The notes beneath the pieces were generated by a model. The model did not search any database. It saw only the letters and a program-made list of their open reading frames with translations, and was not told the DNA's origin. From Paenibacillus tuaregi (GTDB taxonomy: Bacteria; Bacillota; Bacilli; Paenibacillales; Paenibacillaceae), in the NCBI RefSeq assembly GCF_900086655.1, contig NZ_LT575476.1, forward strand, positions 1,716,503 through 1,780,502: a stretch of 64,000 bases of DNA, written 5' to 3'. The position numbers and the translations under genes are program-made. Shown here piece by piece: positions 28,166 to 38,526 of this stretch (position 1 is the first letter of the stretch; each line of letters opens with the position of its first letter).

Positions 28166-29161
28166 TCAGGATGCATGTTTTAATGGAGGCGGGCTTCCCC
28201 GTCCCTGCCAGACCGGAAGATAGCACAGCGGTAAAGCCAGTACGGAACAGACCACATTGAAGATGGTCTGACTGTGGGCAATCTGGGCGGACAAGTCTCC
28301 TGTGAACCAGCCGGACACCGTATGAAGGACGGAGACGAAGGGCAGGAATAGCGCTGCTCCGCCTACATTAAGCAGGATATGGGACCAGGCGACAAAACTG
28401 CCAGCTCGGGTTCCCCCAAGGGACGCGATTAGGGCGGTTACGCAGGTCCCCACATTGGACCCGATGACCATGGCAATGCCAAGCTCTACAGGCATGGCTC
28501 CGCTGCCGACCAGGGTCATGGTCATGCCAATGACCGCCGCGCTGCTGTGCACCAGTGCCGTCAGGGCTGCTCCTGCTGCGGCACCCCACAGCAGGCTGTC
28601 TGAAGCGCGGTTGATGAGCCAGTCCAGAATGCCCGCCTGCTGCAGGGCGGGGCTAACGGACTGCATCCACCGGATCGCCAGCAGAATCAGGCTGAAGCCA
28701 GCCGCTGCAAAGGAACCGTACTGAAGAGCGCGCAGTCTCATTTGAAGGCCGGACGACGGCGAAGGGATGTACTCTAACACAAGAATGCTTGCTGCCCAAA
28801 GCAGTGCAGAGATGATCAGCAAGGGCAAAGCGATTTCAGCAAAGTTAAAGGCAATCAGCTCGGTGGTCAGGCAGGTGCCGATATTGCCGCCGAGTATAAT
28901 GCCAAGCGTACGGGCGTACGTCAGCAGTCCGGCGTTGACAAGTCCAATGGTCATGACCGTAACGGCTGTGCTGCTCTGCAGAACAGCGGTGACCAAGGTG
29001 CTGAGCAGCATCCCTTTTAGAGGAGTGGTAGTGGATGCGTTCAGCAGCTTGGTCAGCATAGGGCCAGCCCATGCATGAAGGGCGGACTCCATAATTTTCA
29101 TTCCGAACATGAAGAGGGAGAGTCCAAGTGTGAGCGGGATGATGAGTTCGCGGAGCAGCAG
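28166..29161 (-). CDS. Na/Pi cotransporter-like membrane protein, probable CTG start
   Basis: Polytopic protein of the Na+/phosphate cotransporter II-like family. The two inverted repeats are visible as LQSSTAVTVMTIGLVNAG with GGNIGTCLTTEL, and VHSSAAVIGMTMTLVGSG with GSNVGTCVTAL. It lacks the C-terminal PhoU-like domain of longer members. The start is unusual. A strong aaggaggg (29176-29169) stands exactly seven bases before an in-frame CTG at 29161, giving 331 aa that begin like the family (LLRELIIPLTLGLSLFMFGM). There is no ATG, GTG or TTG in the right place. The only upstream alternatives (to 29296) lack a site and would overlap the divergent gene. Function: phosphate or another anion, unproven. 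Confidence 0.82.
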   Translation of the reverse strand: MLLRELIIPLTLGLSLFMFGMKIMESALHAWAGPMLTKLLNASTTTPLKGMLLSTLVTAVLQSSTAVTVMTIGLVNAGLLTYARTLGIILGGNIGTCLTTELIAFNFAEIALPLLIISALLWAASILVLEYIPSPSSGLQMRLRALQYGSFAAAGFSLILLAIRWMQSVSPALQQAGILDWLINRASDSLLWGAAAGAALTALVHSSAAVIGMTMTLVGSGAMPVELGIAMVIGSNVGTCVTALIASLGGTRAGSFVAWSHILLNVGGAALFLPFVSVLHTVSGWFTGDLSAQIAHSQTIFNVVCSVLALPLCYLPVWQGRGSPPPLKHAS

Positions 29162-29274
29162 GAAGAATCCCTCCTTGTGGTTTGTAATGTTTTTTAAAAC
29201 TAGGTTATGCGGGTAATGAAGCGGCCATGACAAGCCATCCAGCAGGAATAGATGATAAAGGAGAGTGAAGCAAG

Positions 29275-30651
29275 GTGGCATCCGTAATTTTGACACGCAG
29301 CCGCAGAAAAAGACTTGAACAGGGTCATCCTTGGATTTACAGCAATGAGATCGAAACGATGGAAGGGAACGCGCAACCGGGGCAGCTTGTGCAGATTTTG
29401 AACCACCAGCGCAAATATCTGGCTACCGGCTACTATAATCCCAAATCTCAAATCACAGTTCGGGTTGTATCCTACAACCCGCTGGAAGAAATGGATCAGG
29501 CTTTTTTTGAGAAGCGCTTTGAGGACTGCCTCCGGATGAGAGAGAGGTTCGTTGAAGAGAACGCCTACAGACTGGTCTATGGGGAAGCTGACTTCCTGCC
29601 AGGATTGGTGGTAGACCGATTCGGGGATGTTCTGGTTGTCCAGCTTCTGACACTCGGGATGGATCAGCGGCGCGATGCGATCATTAATGCCTTGATTCAG
29701 GTTGTGAAGCCGCAGGGGATCTATGAGCGCAGTGATGTCGGCGTCCGGGAAATGGAAGGTCTTGAGCAGGTTAAAGGGCCGCTCTATGGAACATGCCCAA
29801 GACACGTTCAGGTCACGGAGAACGGACTGCTCATATCTGTGGATATTGAGGAAGGCCAGAAGACAGGATACTTCTTCGACCAGAGGGAGAATCGTGCTTC
29901 CATCAAACCGCTAATGACCGGCTGGGGGGCCAAGAGTGGCATAGCCCTTCAGGAAGTGCAGGCCGAGAATGGAGAGACCAAGCGGGTTCCCGTGAACCGG
30001 AACGGCAAAGAAGTCACGTTCCCTTACTGGGATGGGGCAACTGTACTGGAGTGCTTCTCCCATACCGGGAGTTTCACGCTGCATGCCTGTAAGTATGGGG
30101 CCAAGAAGGTAACTTGTCTGGATATTTCAGCACATGCTATTGAAAGTGCCCAGGCGAACGTCCGGCTGAACGGATTTGAGGATCGAGTGGAATTTGTGGT
30201 GGCCGATGCGTTTGATTATTTGCGCGAGCAGGTAAAAGGTGTGGACGAACGCCATGTCCGTGCCCAGACCTCTGAACGCAAAGCGGATACTTCGGTTCCG
30301 ATGACAGCCGGGGGCGGACGCACCTGGGATGTTGTCATCCTGGACCCACCAGCTTTTGCCAAGACCAAAGGAGCGGTCAAAGGAGCTGTGCGGGGTTACA
30401 AAGATATTAATCTACACGGCATGAAGCTGGTGAACGAGGGTGGTTATCTTGTAACGGCAAGCTGCTCTTACCATATGCGTCCCGAGCTGTTTCTGGAGAC
30501 GATTCTCGATGCGGCTGCCGATGCCGGCAAAGTGCTCAGGCTGGTGGAATGGCGGGCAGCCGGGAAGGATCATCCGCAAATTTTGGGCGTGGAAGAAGGC
30601 CATTATTTGAAATTTGCTGTATTTGAAGTCCGCAGCAAGGCAAGTCTGTAG
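29275..30651 (+). CDS. Class I SAM-dependent rRNA methyltransferase, RlmI-like
   Basis: A PUA-domain methyltransferase of the RlmI/YwbD group, which methylates cytosine in 23S rRNA. The N-terminal PUA part is RSRRKRLEQGHPWIYSNEIE (residues about 8-27). The Rossmann core has LECFSHTGSFTLHACKYGA and LDISAHAIESAQANVRLNG, with the NPPY-like motif VVILDPPAFAKTK. At 458 aa it is longer than the usual 390-400 because of two inserts: one after YFFDQRENRASIKPLM (about 217-250) and one rich in polar residues before TWDVVILDPP (about 320-348). The start is GTG 29275, with aaaggag 11 bases upstream. Divergent from the Na/Pi gene. Confidence 0.87.
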   Translation: MASVILTRSRRKRLEQGHPWIYSNEIETMEGNAQPGQLVQILNHQRKYLATGYYNPKSQITVRVVSYNPLEEMDQAFFEKRFEDCLRMRERFVEENAYRLVYGEADFLPGLVVDRFGDVLVVQLLTLGMDQRRDAIINALIQVVKPQGIYERSDVGVREMEGLEQVKGPLYGTCPRHVQVTENGLLISVDIEEGQKTGYFFDQRENRASIKPLMTGWGAKSGIALQEVQAENGETKRVPVNRNGKEVTFPYWDGATVLECFSHTGSFTLHACKYGAKKVTCLDISAHAIESAQANVRLNGFEDRVEFVVADAFDYLREQVKGVDERHVRAQTSERKADTSVPMTAGGGRTWDVVILDPPAFAKTKGAVKGAVRGYKDINLHGMKLVNEGGYLVTASCSYHMRPELFLETILDAAADAGKVLRLVEWRAAGKDHPQILGVEEGHYLKFAVFEVRSKASL

Positions 30652-30738
30652 CCGGATATTTTCTGGCAGGGGTATAACACACCTGGAAATAGAATGATTG
30701 CGGACAATGGTTAGTTCAATTAAACAGCAGCAAGTAGG

Positions 30739-30765
30739 AAAGCACCCTGGTCAGGGTGCTTTTTT
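30739..30765 (+). terminator. Intrinsic terminator after the RlmI-like gene
   Basis: AAAGCACCCTG, gtc loop, AGGGTGCTTT and a T tract. It lies in a 308-bp gap before addB that otherwise holds only the addB promoter region. Confidence 0.92.
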
Positions 30766-30845
30766 GCTGAATTTGAGGCCGGTCGGGTACATGGGATAGA
30801 CAAATTTTACAAACATACGTTCTCTGAACCAGGCCTTCGTTATGA

Positions 30846-30851
30846 TATAAT
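30846..30851 (+). promoter_or_regulatory. Probable -10 box of the addBA operon
   Basis: TATAAT with a weak -35 region (tctgaa, 17 bp upstream). The leader to addB would be about 100 bases. Confidence 0.4.
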
Positions 30852-30959
30852 AGAGTTTATAAATTTTCACGCAGATGAAGGCGTTTCTATACGAGGTGAA
30901 CCATACTTAATTTCTCTTATTTCCATCTCCTAAAAAATGCAAACGGGAGGCTTATTCAT

Positions 30960-33900
30960 ATGTCACTTCAGTTCATTATTGGCCGCTCGGGCAGCGGCAA
31001 GAGCAGTCTGGTTCTGGACGAAGTCCGCACCAGGCTCCGGTCGGAGCCAACCGGGAAGCCGCTGATTATTCTCGTTCCTGAGCAGGGTACCTTTCAAATT
31101 GAGCGTGCGCTTGTTCAGACACCCGATCTCAAGGGAACGGTAAGAGCCCAGGTACTTGGCTTCCGGCGGCTGGCTCTGCGGATTATGCAGGAGACCGGCG
31201 GCTCCGCCCTGATTCCGATTACGGAAGAGGGCAAGAAAATGCTGCTCTACAAGATTATGCGCCGCCGCAAGAATGATCTTAGATTATATAAAAACGCCGG
31301 GGATCAGCTTGGGCTGATTGACCGGCTGAACACGTTATATACCGAGCTTAAGAAATATGCCGGGGACCCCGAAGCGCTGGAACAGCATTACAAGCAGCTT
31401 GATCTGACGGAAACCAACTCCCCGCTGCTTAAGGAGAAGCTTCATGATCTCTCCTTGGTATTCAAAGAGTTCGGGGAAGAGCTGTCCAAACACTATATTG
31501 ATGCAGAGGATCATGTTATTAAGCTGGCAGAAGGGGCACGGGAGTCTTCTTATTTGAAGGGTGCGGAAATTTGGGTTGACGGCTTCCATACCTTCACGCC
31601 TAAGGAATATGAAGCTCTCGGCCAACTGATGCTCACAGCCGCTAAAGTCACGGTTGCGCTCACCCTGAACAAGACCTATGACGATGGACTAACCCCTCAT
31701 GACTTGGACTTATTTCACCTCACAGCTACGGCTTATTTGAAACTCAAAGGGCTGGCAGAATCGCTGGGTATAGAGATTGAGCCGGCACGGGTGCTTGATC
31801 AAAAGCCTTTTCCGCGGTTTGGACCAAACCGTACACTGGCCCACCTGGAGTCGGCTTATGAACGGAGAATCAGGTGGAGAGGGGAGCTGCCGCCTGATTT
31901 TGCAGACAGCATCCAGCTAAGAGAGATGTCGGACCGGAGAGCCGAAGCAGAGGCGGTGGCCCGGGCCATGCGCAGTCTTGTGATGGAGAAAGGTGCGCGC
32001 TGGAGGGATATGGCCGTATTTGTCCGCAATCTGAGCGACTATGAGTATGTTCTGCCGCCCGTTCTGGCGGATTATGAAATTCCTTTTTTCCTGGATCAGA
32101 AAAGAGCTGTGCTTCATCATCCCTTTGTTGAATATATCCGGGCTTCCCTGGATGTAGTGTTGAAGTATTGGAAATACGAGGATGTCTTCCGATGTGTGAA
32201 GACGGATTTTGTTCTGCCTCTGGACGGAACGTTAACTCGTAACGACATGGATGCGCTTGAAAATTACGTGCTGGCCAGCGGTATTCACGGTTCCAGGTGG
32301 AGTGATGGGCGCCCTTGGAAGGGCAGACCCAATTTATCGCTTGAGGCTGTACCGGGAACTGAAGAAACATCGGCTCAGAATGGCATGGAAATGATCGAGA
32401 AGTGCAGGCAGGCGGTCGCAGGTCCGCTTGCGGCTTTGGAGAAAAGACTGAAGAAGGCGAAGTCGGTCCGTGAGAAATGCGAAGCGGTTTATCGCCTGCT
32501 TGAAGATGCGGAAGCTCCGCAGCGTCTGGATATTTTGGCCCAGGAGGCTCTGGCAGCGGGGCATCCCCAGGAGGCAATGGAGCATAGACAGCTCTGGGGA
32601 GCGGTTATCGACCTGCTGGATCAAATGGTTGAAATGATGGGTGAGGATACACTCGGAACGGACATGTTCATCGGCATTCTGGAAACCGGACTTGAGAGCC
32701 TGAAGCTCGCTCTTGTTCCCCCATCCTTGGACCAAGTGCTGATCGGCACAACGGATCGTACCCGGTCCAGCCATGTCAAACATGCTTTTCTGCTTGGGAT
32801 TAATGAGGGGGTTATGCCAGCCGTGGTTCAGGAAGAAGGAATTCTGACGGACCAGGAGCGATCCATTCTGGCTGAGGCAGGCATGCAGCTGGCGCCAGGG
32901 ATTAACCGGCAGCTGCTGGATGAGCGGTTCTTGATCTATCATGCGCTGTCAGCAGCCAGCTGTTCCTTGTGGCTGAGTTATCCTGCCGCCGATGAGGATG
33001 GAAAAGCGCTTCTGCCCTCTGAGGTTATCCGGCATATGTATTCGATCTTTCCGGCATTACGGCAGGAAGGGGAGAACTCTATCCTAGAGAGCCCGCTAAG
33101 AGAGCTGGACAGAGTCGCCCATCCAGCTCCTACGCTTACGGAATTGATTCGTCAGCTGAGAATCTTCAAGTCAGGCGGCGAGATTGCGCCAGTATGGTGG
33201 GAGGTGCTTGACTGGTACCGTTACCAGGCTGATCCGCTGTGGAGGAAGAGGTTGGAACAGCTTCTGCGGTCACTGGACTACAAGAATCAGACCCATTCGC
33301 TCATGCCGGCAACCAGCCGCAAGCTGTATGGCAAACGCCTGCGGACAAGCGTCTCCCGTATGGAGAGATTCGCATCCTGCCCATTCTCCCACTTCGCTTC
33401 CCACGGACTTAAGCTGAGAGAGAGACAGCTGTACAAGCTGAAAGCGCCGGACATCGGCCAGCTGTTCCATGCGGCGCTTAGCTCCATGGCGATTTCCTTC
33501 AAGGAGCAGAACCGGAGCTGGGGCAGTCTGTCGGCCGAAGAATGTGTACAGGAGGCTTCGGCGGCGGTAGACAAGCTTGCCCCAAGGCTTCAGGGGGAGA
33601 TCCTGCTGAGCACGAAGCGGTATGGCTATATTTCACGCAAGCTTAAACATATTGTCGGACGAGCCTCCGTTATTCTCGGCGAGCAGTCCCGCCGTGGCAG
33701 CTTCGAGCCCATCGGGCTGGAGCTGGATTTCGGGCCGGGCCGGGAGCTTCCGCCACTAACTTTTGAACTCCCCAATGGGGTAGTGATGGAGATTGTTGGC
33801 CGCATTGACCGTGTAGACATGGCTGAGGGGGAGCAGGGACTTCTGCTCAGAGTTATCGATTATAAATCAAGCCAAACGGACCTCAAGCTTCATGAGGTTT

Positions 33901-34523
33901 ATTATGGGCTTTCACTTCAAATGCTTACGTATCTGGATGTCATCGTCAGCTCTGCAGAGCAGTGGCTTGGGCAATCCGCTCAGCCCGCGGGGGCGCTGTA
34001 TTTCCATGTCCACAATCCCCTGCTGCAGTCGGCCAATGGCCTTGATCCACAGCAGGCGGATCTGGAAATGCTCAAGAGGTTTAAGATGAAAGGGCTGCTT
34101 ATGGCTGACCGGGAAGTGATCGCACACATGGATGGGCTGCTTGAGAAGGGCTACTCCGACATTCTCCCTGTCGCCTTGAAGGCCGACGGAACGTTCTACA
34201 GCAGTGCGTCCGTGGCCACCCCTGATCAATGGCAGACCCTGCTCGGATCGGTCAGAAACACGATCAAGGGTATTGGCACAAGGATTACTGAAGGAGATGT
34301 CAAAATTGAGCCCTACCGGATTGGTCAGGAAACGGCTTGTACGCATTGTTCCTTCAGATCCGTGTGCCAGTTCGATGAGACCATGGAAGACAATAAATTC
34401 AACCTATTGACCAAGCCTGACAAAGAGCAGACATGGAACCTGCTCAGTGAGCGCAGCCAGGAAGATAACCCGGCAGGTTCATTAGCAGGAAGGGCAGATC
34501 ATGGAGAGGAGGAAATGGAATGA
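30960..34523 (+). CDS. addB: Helicase-exonuclease AddAB subunit AddB
   Basis: Subunit of the AddAB complex, the Gram-positive counterpart of RecBCD, which resects double-strand breaks for recombination. The 1187-aa protein has a Walker A motif at its extreme N-terminus (IGRSGSGKSSLV, residues 7-18) and inactive-helicase-like domains. Its C-terminal nuclease has VIDYKSSQTDL near residue 965. Four cysteines for the iron-sulphur cluster are visible: FASCPFSHF near 806, and CTHC with SVC near 1126-1135. ATG 30960 follows gggagg. The stop overlaps the addA start (ATGA). Confidence 0.97.
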   Translation: MSLQFIIGRSGSGKSSLVLDEVRTRLRSEPTGKPLIILVPEQGTFQIERALVQTPDLKGTVRAQVLGFRRLALRIMQETGGSALIPITEEGKKMLLYKIMRRRKNDLRLYKNAGDQLGLIDRLNTLYTELKKYAGDPEALEQHYKQLDLTETNSPLLKEKLHDLSLVFKEFGEELSKHYIDAEDHVIKLAEGARESSYLKGAEIWVDGFHTFTPKEYEALGQLMLTAAKVTVALTLNKTYDDGLTPHDLDLFHLTATAYLKLKGLAESLGIEIEPARVLDQKPFPRFGPNRTLAHLESAYERRIRWRGELPPDFADSIQLREMSDRRAEAEAVARAMRSLVMEKGARWRDMAVFVRNLSDYEYVLPPVLADYEIPFFLDQKRAVLHHPFVEYIRASLDVVLKYWKYEDVFRCVKTDFVLPLDGTLTRNDMDALENYVLASGIHGSRWSDGRPWKGRPNLSLEAVPGTEETSAQNGMEMIEKCRQAVAGPLAALEKRLKKAKSVREKCEAVYRLLEDAEAPQRLDILAQEALAAGHPQEAMEHRQLWGAVIDLLDQMVEMMGEDTLGTDMFIGILETGLESLKLALVPPSLDQVLIGTTDRTRSSHVKHAFLLGINEGVMPAVVQEEGILTDQERSILAEAGMQLAPGINRQLLDERFLIYHALSAASCSLWLSYPAADEDGKALLPSEVIRHMYSIFPALRQEGENSILESPLRELDRVAHPAPTLTELIRQLRIFKSGGEIAPVWWEVLDWYRYQADPLWRKRLEQLLRSLDYKNQTHSLMPATSRKLYGKRLRTSVSRMERFASCPFSHFASHGLKLRERQLYKLKAPDIGQLFHAALSSMAISFKEQNRSWGSLSAEECVQEASAAVDKLAPRLQGEILLSTKRYGYISRKLKHIVGRASVILGEQSRRGSFEPIGLELDFGPGRELPPLTFELPNGVVMEIVGRIDRVDMAEGEQGLLLRVIDYKSSQTDLKLHEVYYGLSLQMLTYLDVIVSSAEQWLGQSAQPAGALYFHVHNPLLQSANGLDPQQADLEMLKRFKMKGLLMADREVIAHMDGLLEKGYSDILPVALKADGTFYSSASVATPDQWQTLLGSVRNTIKGIGTRITEGDVKIEPYRIGQETACTHCSFRSVCQFDETMEDNKFNLLTKPDKEQTWNLLSERSQEDNPAGSLAGRADHGEEEME

Positions 34524-37500
34524 TCATCCCCAAACCGGTTGGCAGCAAATGGAGCGACGATCAATGGAACGCCATTTCCCTTGCAGGCGGCAACATGCTG
34601 GTCGCAGCGGCTGCCGGTTCAGGCAAGACCGCCGTGCTTGTCGAGCGGATTATCCGTAAAATCTCGGATGGAACAGCTCCGCTGAGCGTGGACCGGCTGC
34701 TGGTGGCGACCTTTACCAAAGCGGCCGCTTCGGAAATGCGTGAGCGGATTCGGACGGCTCTCGAACAGCTGCTTGAGACAGAACCTGAGAATGAACACGT
34801 AAGCCGTCAGCTTGCTATGCTTGGCCGGGCTTCGATTACAACGCTGCATTCCTTTTGCCTTGAGGTCATTCAAAGGTATTACACTTTGATTCCACTGGAT
34901 CCTGGCTTCCGCATTGCAACGGAGAGTGACGTGAAGCTGCTTCGTCAGGAAGTGCTGGAGGAATTGTTCGAGGAAAAATACGGCACGGAGACAGAAGGAG
35001 GAGCTTTCCTCTCCCTGGTGGACTGGTTCAGCGGGGAACGTAGCGATGATGCCATGTTCCTTCTCGTGCAGCGGTTATATGACTTCTCGCGGAGTCATTC
35101 CTGGCCGGACCATTGGCTGCGTTCAACGGCAGCCTTGTTCGAAACGGCCGATGCGGCCGGAATGTCACAGAGCCCATGGGTGAAGTCCATCCTGGCGGAT
35201 ACCCGGCTGACGCTGAGCGGAGTAGCAGATTTGCTTAAGCAGGCGAAGGAGATGGCCCTGTCACCTGACGGGCCCGCGCCGTACGCGGTTTCGCTGGATG
35301 AGGATCTGGAAGTGGTGGAAGGGCTCATTGAAGCCGTGCTTTATCAGCCTTGGGATCATTTGTACAACGTATTCCAGTACTCTGGCTTCGGCAAGCTGAA
35401 GCCCTGCAAGAAGGATCAGACCGATCCGGTACTTCAGGAACGGGTTAAGAGCCTTCGTGAGGAAGCCAAGAAGACAATCGCCGAACTCCGTGGACAGCTG
35501 TTCGGCCGTTCTGCCGAAGCGTTTGTGCAAGAGCTTCACCAAGCGGCCCCTCTGATGAAGGAGCTTGCGGAGCTGATCATTCTGTTCGGACAGAGATATC
35601 AGAAGGAGAAGAAGTCCAGAGGATGGCTGGATTTCTCGGATCTTGAGCATTACTGCCTGCAAATTTTACGCAATCCTGATTCCACACCGGAGCATACCAT
35701 TCCGTCCCCGGCAGCGCTGGAGTATCAGGCGCAGTACGAGGAGGTTCTGCTCGATGAGTATCAGGACACCAATACGGTGCAGGAGGACATTGTCAGGCTG
35801 ATCTCCAGGTCAGCGCCCGGCAACAGGTTTATGGTAGGGGATGTGAAGCAGAGCATCTACCGGTTCCGTCTGGCAGAGCCCGGATTGTTCCTGGACAAGT
35901 ATAAAACTTACGGTTCTGACTTCACCGGTGAGGGGCTCAGGATCGACCTCGCCCGCAACTTCCGCAGCCGTAAGCAGGTGGTGGATGCCGTGAATCTACT
36001 GTTCCGGCAGCTGATGAACGAAAGTGTCGCTGAGATTTCGTATGACGAGAGAGCCGAACTGGTCTATGGAGAGGGGTATCCCGATCAAGGGGATGAACCC
36101 AGCTATGTGCCAGAGCTGCTTTTGATTGACCGGAGCCGGCCGGAACAGTCCCTCCGCGAAGAGGCCGCTGAAGCCGTGCTTGATGAAGAGTCCGGGCAAG
36201 ATGAAGCGGAAGAACTGGAAGCGGTGAGACTGGAAGCACGCATGATTGCAGCCCGAATCCGGGAAATGCTTGGAGAGGGCGGTAGGCCGCTCCAAATTTA
36301 TGATAAAACAGCTAAAGAGCTTCGTCCTGTTCAGTACCGGGATATGGTCATTCTGCTCAGGTCCACGCTCTCTTGGGCACCCGCTATGATTCAGGAGCTC
36401 AGGCTGGAGGGGATCCCGGCATATGGGGAGCTCAGCCAGGGATATTTCCAGGCTTCTGAAGTGGAGATCATGCTTTCGGTGCTTCAGGTGATAGACAATC
36501 CGCAGCAGGATATCCCCCTTGCTTCTGTTCTCAGGTCCCCCTTATATGGACTAACCGAGGAAGAGCTGGCCCAGGTCCGGCTTGCGAATCCGGGAACAGG
36601 CTTCTATGAGGCTGTTGCCGCTGCGGCAAGCAGCAGCGGGGGTCCGCTTGCAGACAAGCTGAGCACCTTCCTGTCGAATTTGGAGAATTGGCGGACTGAA
36701 GCAAGACACGGGGAACTGGGGGCACTGATCTGGAATATCTATCGTGAAACCGGTTATTTGGACTGGGTCGGAGGGCTTCCTGGAGGAACGCAGCGTCAAG
36801 CGAATCTGAAGGCGCTCTATGACAGAGCCCGTCAGTATGAGCAGTCCACCTCTTCAAGAGGATTGTTCAGGTTCCTCCGCTTTATCTCCCGTCTTAGGGA
36901 GAACGGCGGGGATTTCGGAGCACCTGGAGCGGGAAATGAGCAGAGCGATGGAATCCGGATAATGACCATTCATAAAAGTAAAGGCCTTGAATTCCCGGTT
37001 GTCTTTGTCGCCGGCCTGTCCAAAATGTTCAACCGGCAGGACATGAACGCTTCATTCCTGATGCATAAGGAGCTTGGGTTCGGGCCGAAATTCGTGGATT
37101 CATCCACCCGTGTGAGCTATCCAACCCTGCCTAATCTGGCGATCCGCCGCAGGGCGAACATGGAACTGCTGGCTGAGGAGCTGCGTGTTCTATATGTGGC
37201 GCTTACCCGGCCGAAGGACAAGCTTGTTCTTGTCTCATCCGTAAAGGATCTGACTAAGGCGGTGTTAACCTGGGGCCAGGCGCTCCAATCCCCGGGCGAA
37301 ATGCTGCCGGATTATATGATTGCCAGAGGCCGGAGCTATTTGGACTGGATTGGGCCGGCCTTGATCCGGCATCCGGCTGCGGCTTCGCTGCGTGCGCTTG
37401 CAGACGTGCCTGAAGGCTCGGCCCCGCTGCTGCCCGTCCCACCGGCAGGATGGAGGATTGGGGTGCTGTCATCCCAAATGCTGCTTAAGCAGGCGGCGGC

Positions 37501-38413
37501 ATCTGCCGAGATCAGCGAGGATTCCGAGGCGATGGGAGAAAGGGCTGCCCTGCAGGCCCTTTTGTCCGGCCAGCCTGTGCTGGTAACTAAGGCAGATCCA
37601 GGGCTTGCGGACGCTGTGAATTCAAGGCTGGCGTGGTCTTATCCTTATGCGGCGGCCAGCCGGATTCCGGCCAAAACAACGGTAACCGAGATGAAGAAAC
37701 TGCTTGCGGCTCAGGATGATCCTCCAGTTAATGTATTGGAGGGCCGGGAGCTGAGACAGGAGGCTGATGGTCGTCAAGGTTCGGCTGCGGCCAAGCTTCA
37801 CCTTGAGCGGCCCAAGTTCATGGAGCAGCGGAGAATGACTCCAACTGAACGGGGAACGGCTTATCATACGGTGATGCAGCACATTCCCGTTGACACAGAT
37901 CAAGTGGAAGGCGTGGTGGAAGAGACGCTGCAAAGGCTTGTTGACCGCAAAATTATGCTTGCAGAGCAGGCTGCCGAATTGGATGCAGGCCGTATCAGTG
38001 ATTTCTTGCGGAGCGGTCTTGGAGAACGGCTCCGCGAGGCCGAGTGGGTACAGCGTGAGCTTGCATTCAGCTATGGCGTTAGGGCTTCCGAGGCTTATCC
38101 TGACCTTACAGGGGTCAACGATTCTCTGGAGGAACAGGGGCGTTTTCAGCTTGAAGCCTTAAGAGAGCTTGACCAGGAGACCGTACTGGTGCAGGGCATC
38201 ATTGACTGCTTGTTCTGTCATAATGGAAAGTGGGTTCTTTTGGATTATAAAAGTGACCGGGTGCTGGAGCATCAGGGAGGAATGGAAGCTCTTAAGGAGA
38301 AATACCGCTTTCAGCTGGAGCTCTATGCCAAGGCGCTTGAAGATATAAGCGGGGTTCCCGTTGATGAGAAGTGGCTTTACTTCTTCGATAACGGCGAGGC
38401 TGTGCAGATTTAG
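34520..38413 (+). CDS. addA: Helicase-exonuclease AddAB subunit AddA
   Basis: UvrD-type helicase with a C-terminal RecB-family nuclease, partner of AddB. The 1297-aa protein has Walker A AAAAGSGKTAVLVERI (K36), the Walker B/DEYQDTN motif near residue 412 (VLLDEYQDTNTVQ), MVGDVKQSIYRFR, and helicase motifs V-VI (IMTIHKSKGLEFPVVFVAGL, LRVLYVALTRPKDKLVL). The nuclease shows GIIDCLFCHNGKWVLLDYKS near 1225-1245. Start ATG overlapping the addB stop, with aggagg seven bases upstream. Stoichiometric co-translation with addB is expected. A 369-bp gap holding a repeat element follows. Confidence 0.97.
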   Translation: MIIPKPVGSKWSDDQWNAISLAGGNMLVAAAAGSGKTAVLVERIIRKISDGTAPLSVDRLLVATFTKAAASEMRERIRTALEQLLETEPENEHVSRQLAMLGRASITTLHSFCLEVIQRYYTLIPLDPGFRIATESDVKLLRQEVLEELFEEKYGTETEGGAFLSLVDWFSGERSDDAMFLLVQRLYDFSRSHSWPDHWLRSTAALFETADAAGMSQSPWVKSILADTRLTLSGVADLLKQAKEMALSPDGPAPYAVSLDEDLEVVEGLIEAVLYQPWDHLYNVFQYSGFGKLKPCKKDQTDPVLQERVKSLREEAKKTIAELRGQLFGRSAEAFVQELHQAAPLMKELAELIILFGQRYQKEKKSRGWLDFSDLEHYCLQILRNPDSTPEHTIPSPAALEYQAQYEEVLLDEYQDTNTVQEDIVRLISRSAPGNRFMVGDVKQSIYRFRLAEPGLFLDKYKTYGSDFTGEGLRIDLARNFRSRKQVVDAVNLLFRQLMNESVAEISYDERAELVYGEGYPDQGDEPSYVPELLLIDRSRPEQSLREEAAEAVLDEESGQDEAEELEAVRLEARMIAARIREMLGEGGRPLQIYDKTAKELRPVQYRDMVILLRSTLSWAPAMIQELRLEGIPAYGELSQGYFQASEVEIMLSVLQVIDNPQQDIPLASVLRSPLYGLTEEELAQVRLANPGTGFYEAVAAAASSSGGPLADKLSTFLSNLENWRTEARHGELGALIWNIYRETGYLDWVGGLPGGTQRQANLKALYDRARQYEQSTSSRGLFRFLRFISRLRENGGDFGAPGAGNEQSDGIRIMTIHKSKGLEFPVVFVAGLSKMFNRQDMNASFLMHKELGFGPKFVDSSTRVSYPTLPNLAIRRRANMELLAEELRVLYVALTRPKDKLVLVSSVKDLTKAVLTWGQALQSPGEMLPDYMIARGRSYLDWIGPALIRHPAAASLRALADVPEGSAPLLPVPPAGWRIGVLSSQMLLKQAAASAEISEDSEAMGERAALQALLSGQPVLVTKADPGLADAVNSRLAWSYPYAAASRIPAKTTVTEMKKLLAAQDDPPVNVLEGRELRQEADGRQGSAAAKLHLERPKFMEQRRMTPTERGTAYHTVMQHIPVDTDQVEGVVEETLQRLVDRKIMLAEQAAELDAGRISDFLRSGLGERLREAEWVQRELAFSYGVRASEAYPDLTGVNDSLEEQGRFQLEALRELDQETVLVQGIIDCLFCHNGKWVLLDYKSDRVLEHQGGMEALKEKYRFQLELYAKALEDISGVPVDEKWLYFFDNGEAVQI

Positions 38414-38526
38414 TATAGGAAAATTCCAGGAATACAGAGCACAGAGTATATGAGCATACGATCACATGATAACGGGAGAATTTAAGCGAGTTTGTGTGCA
38501 GGAATCAACCCGGTTTAATGAGTGAT

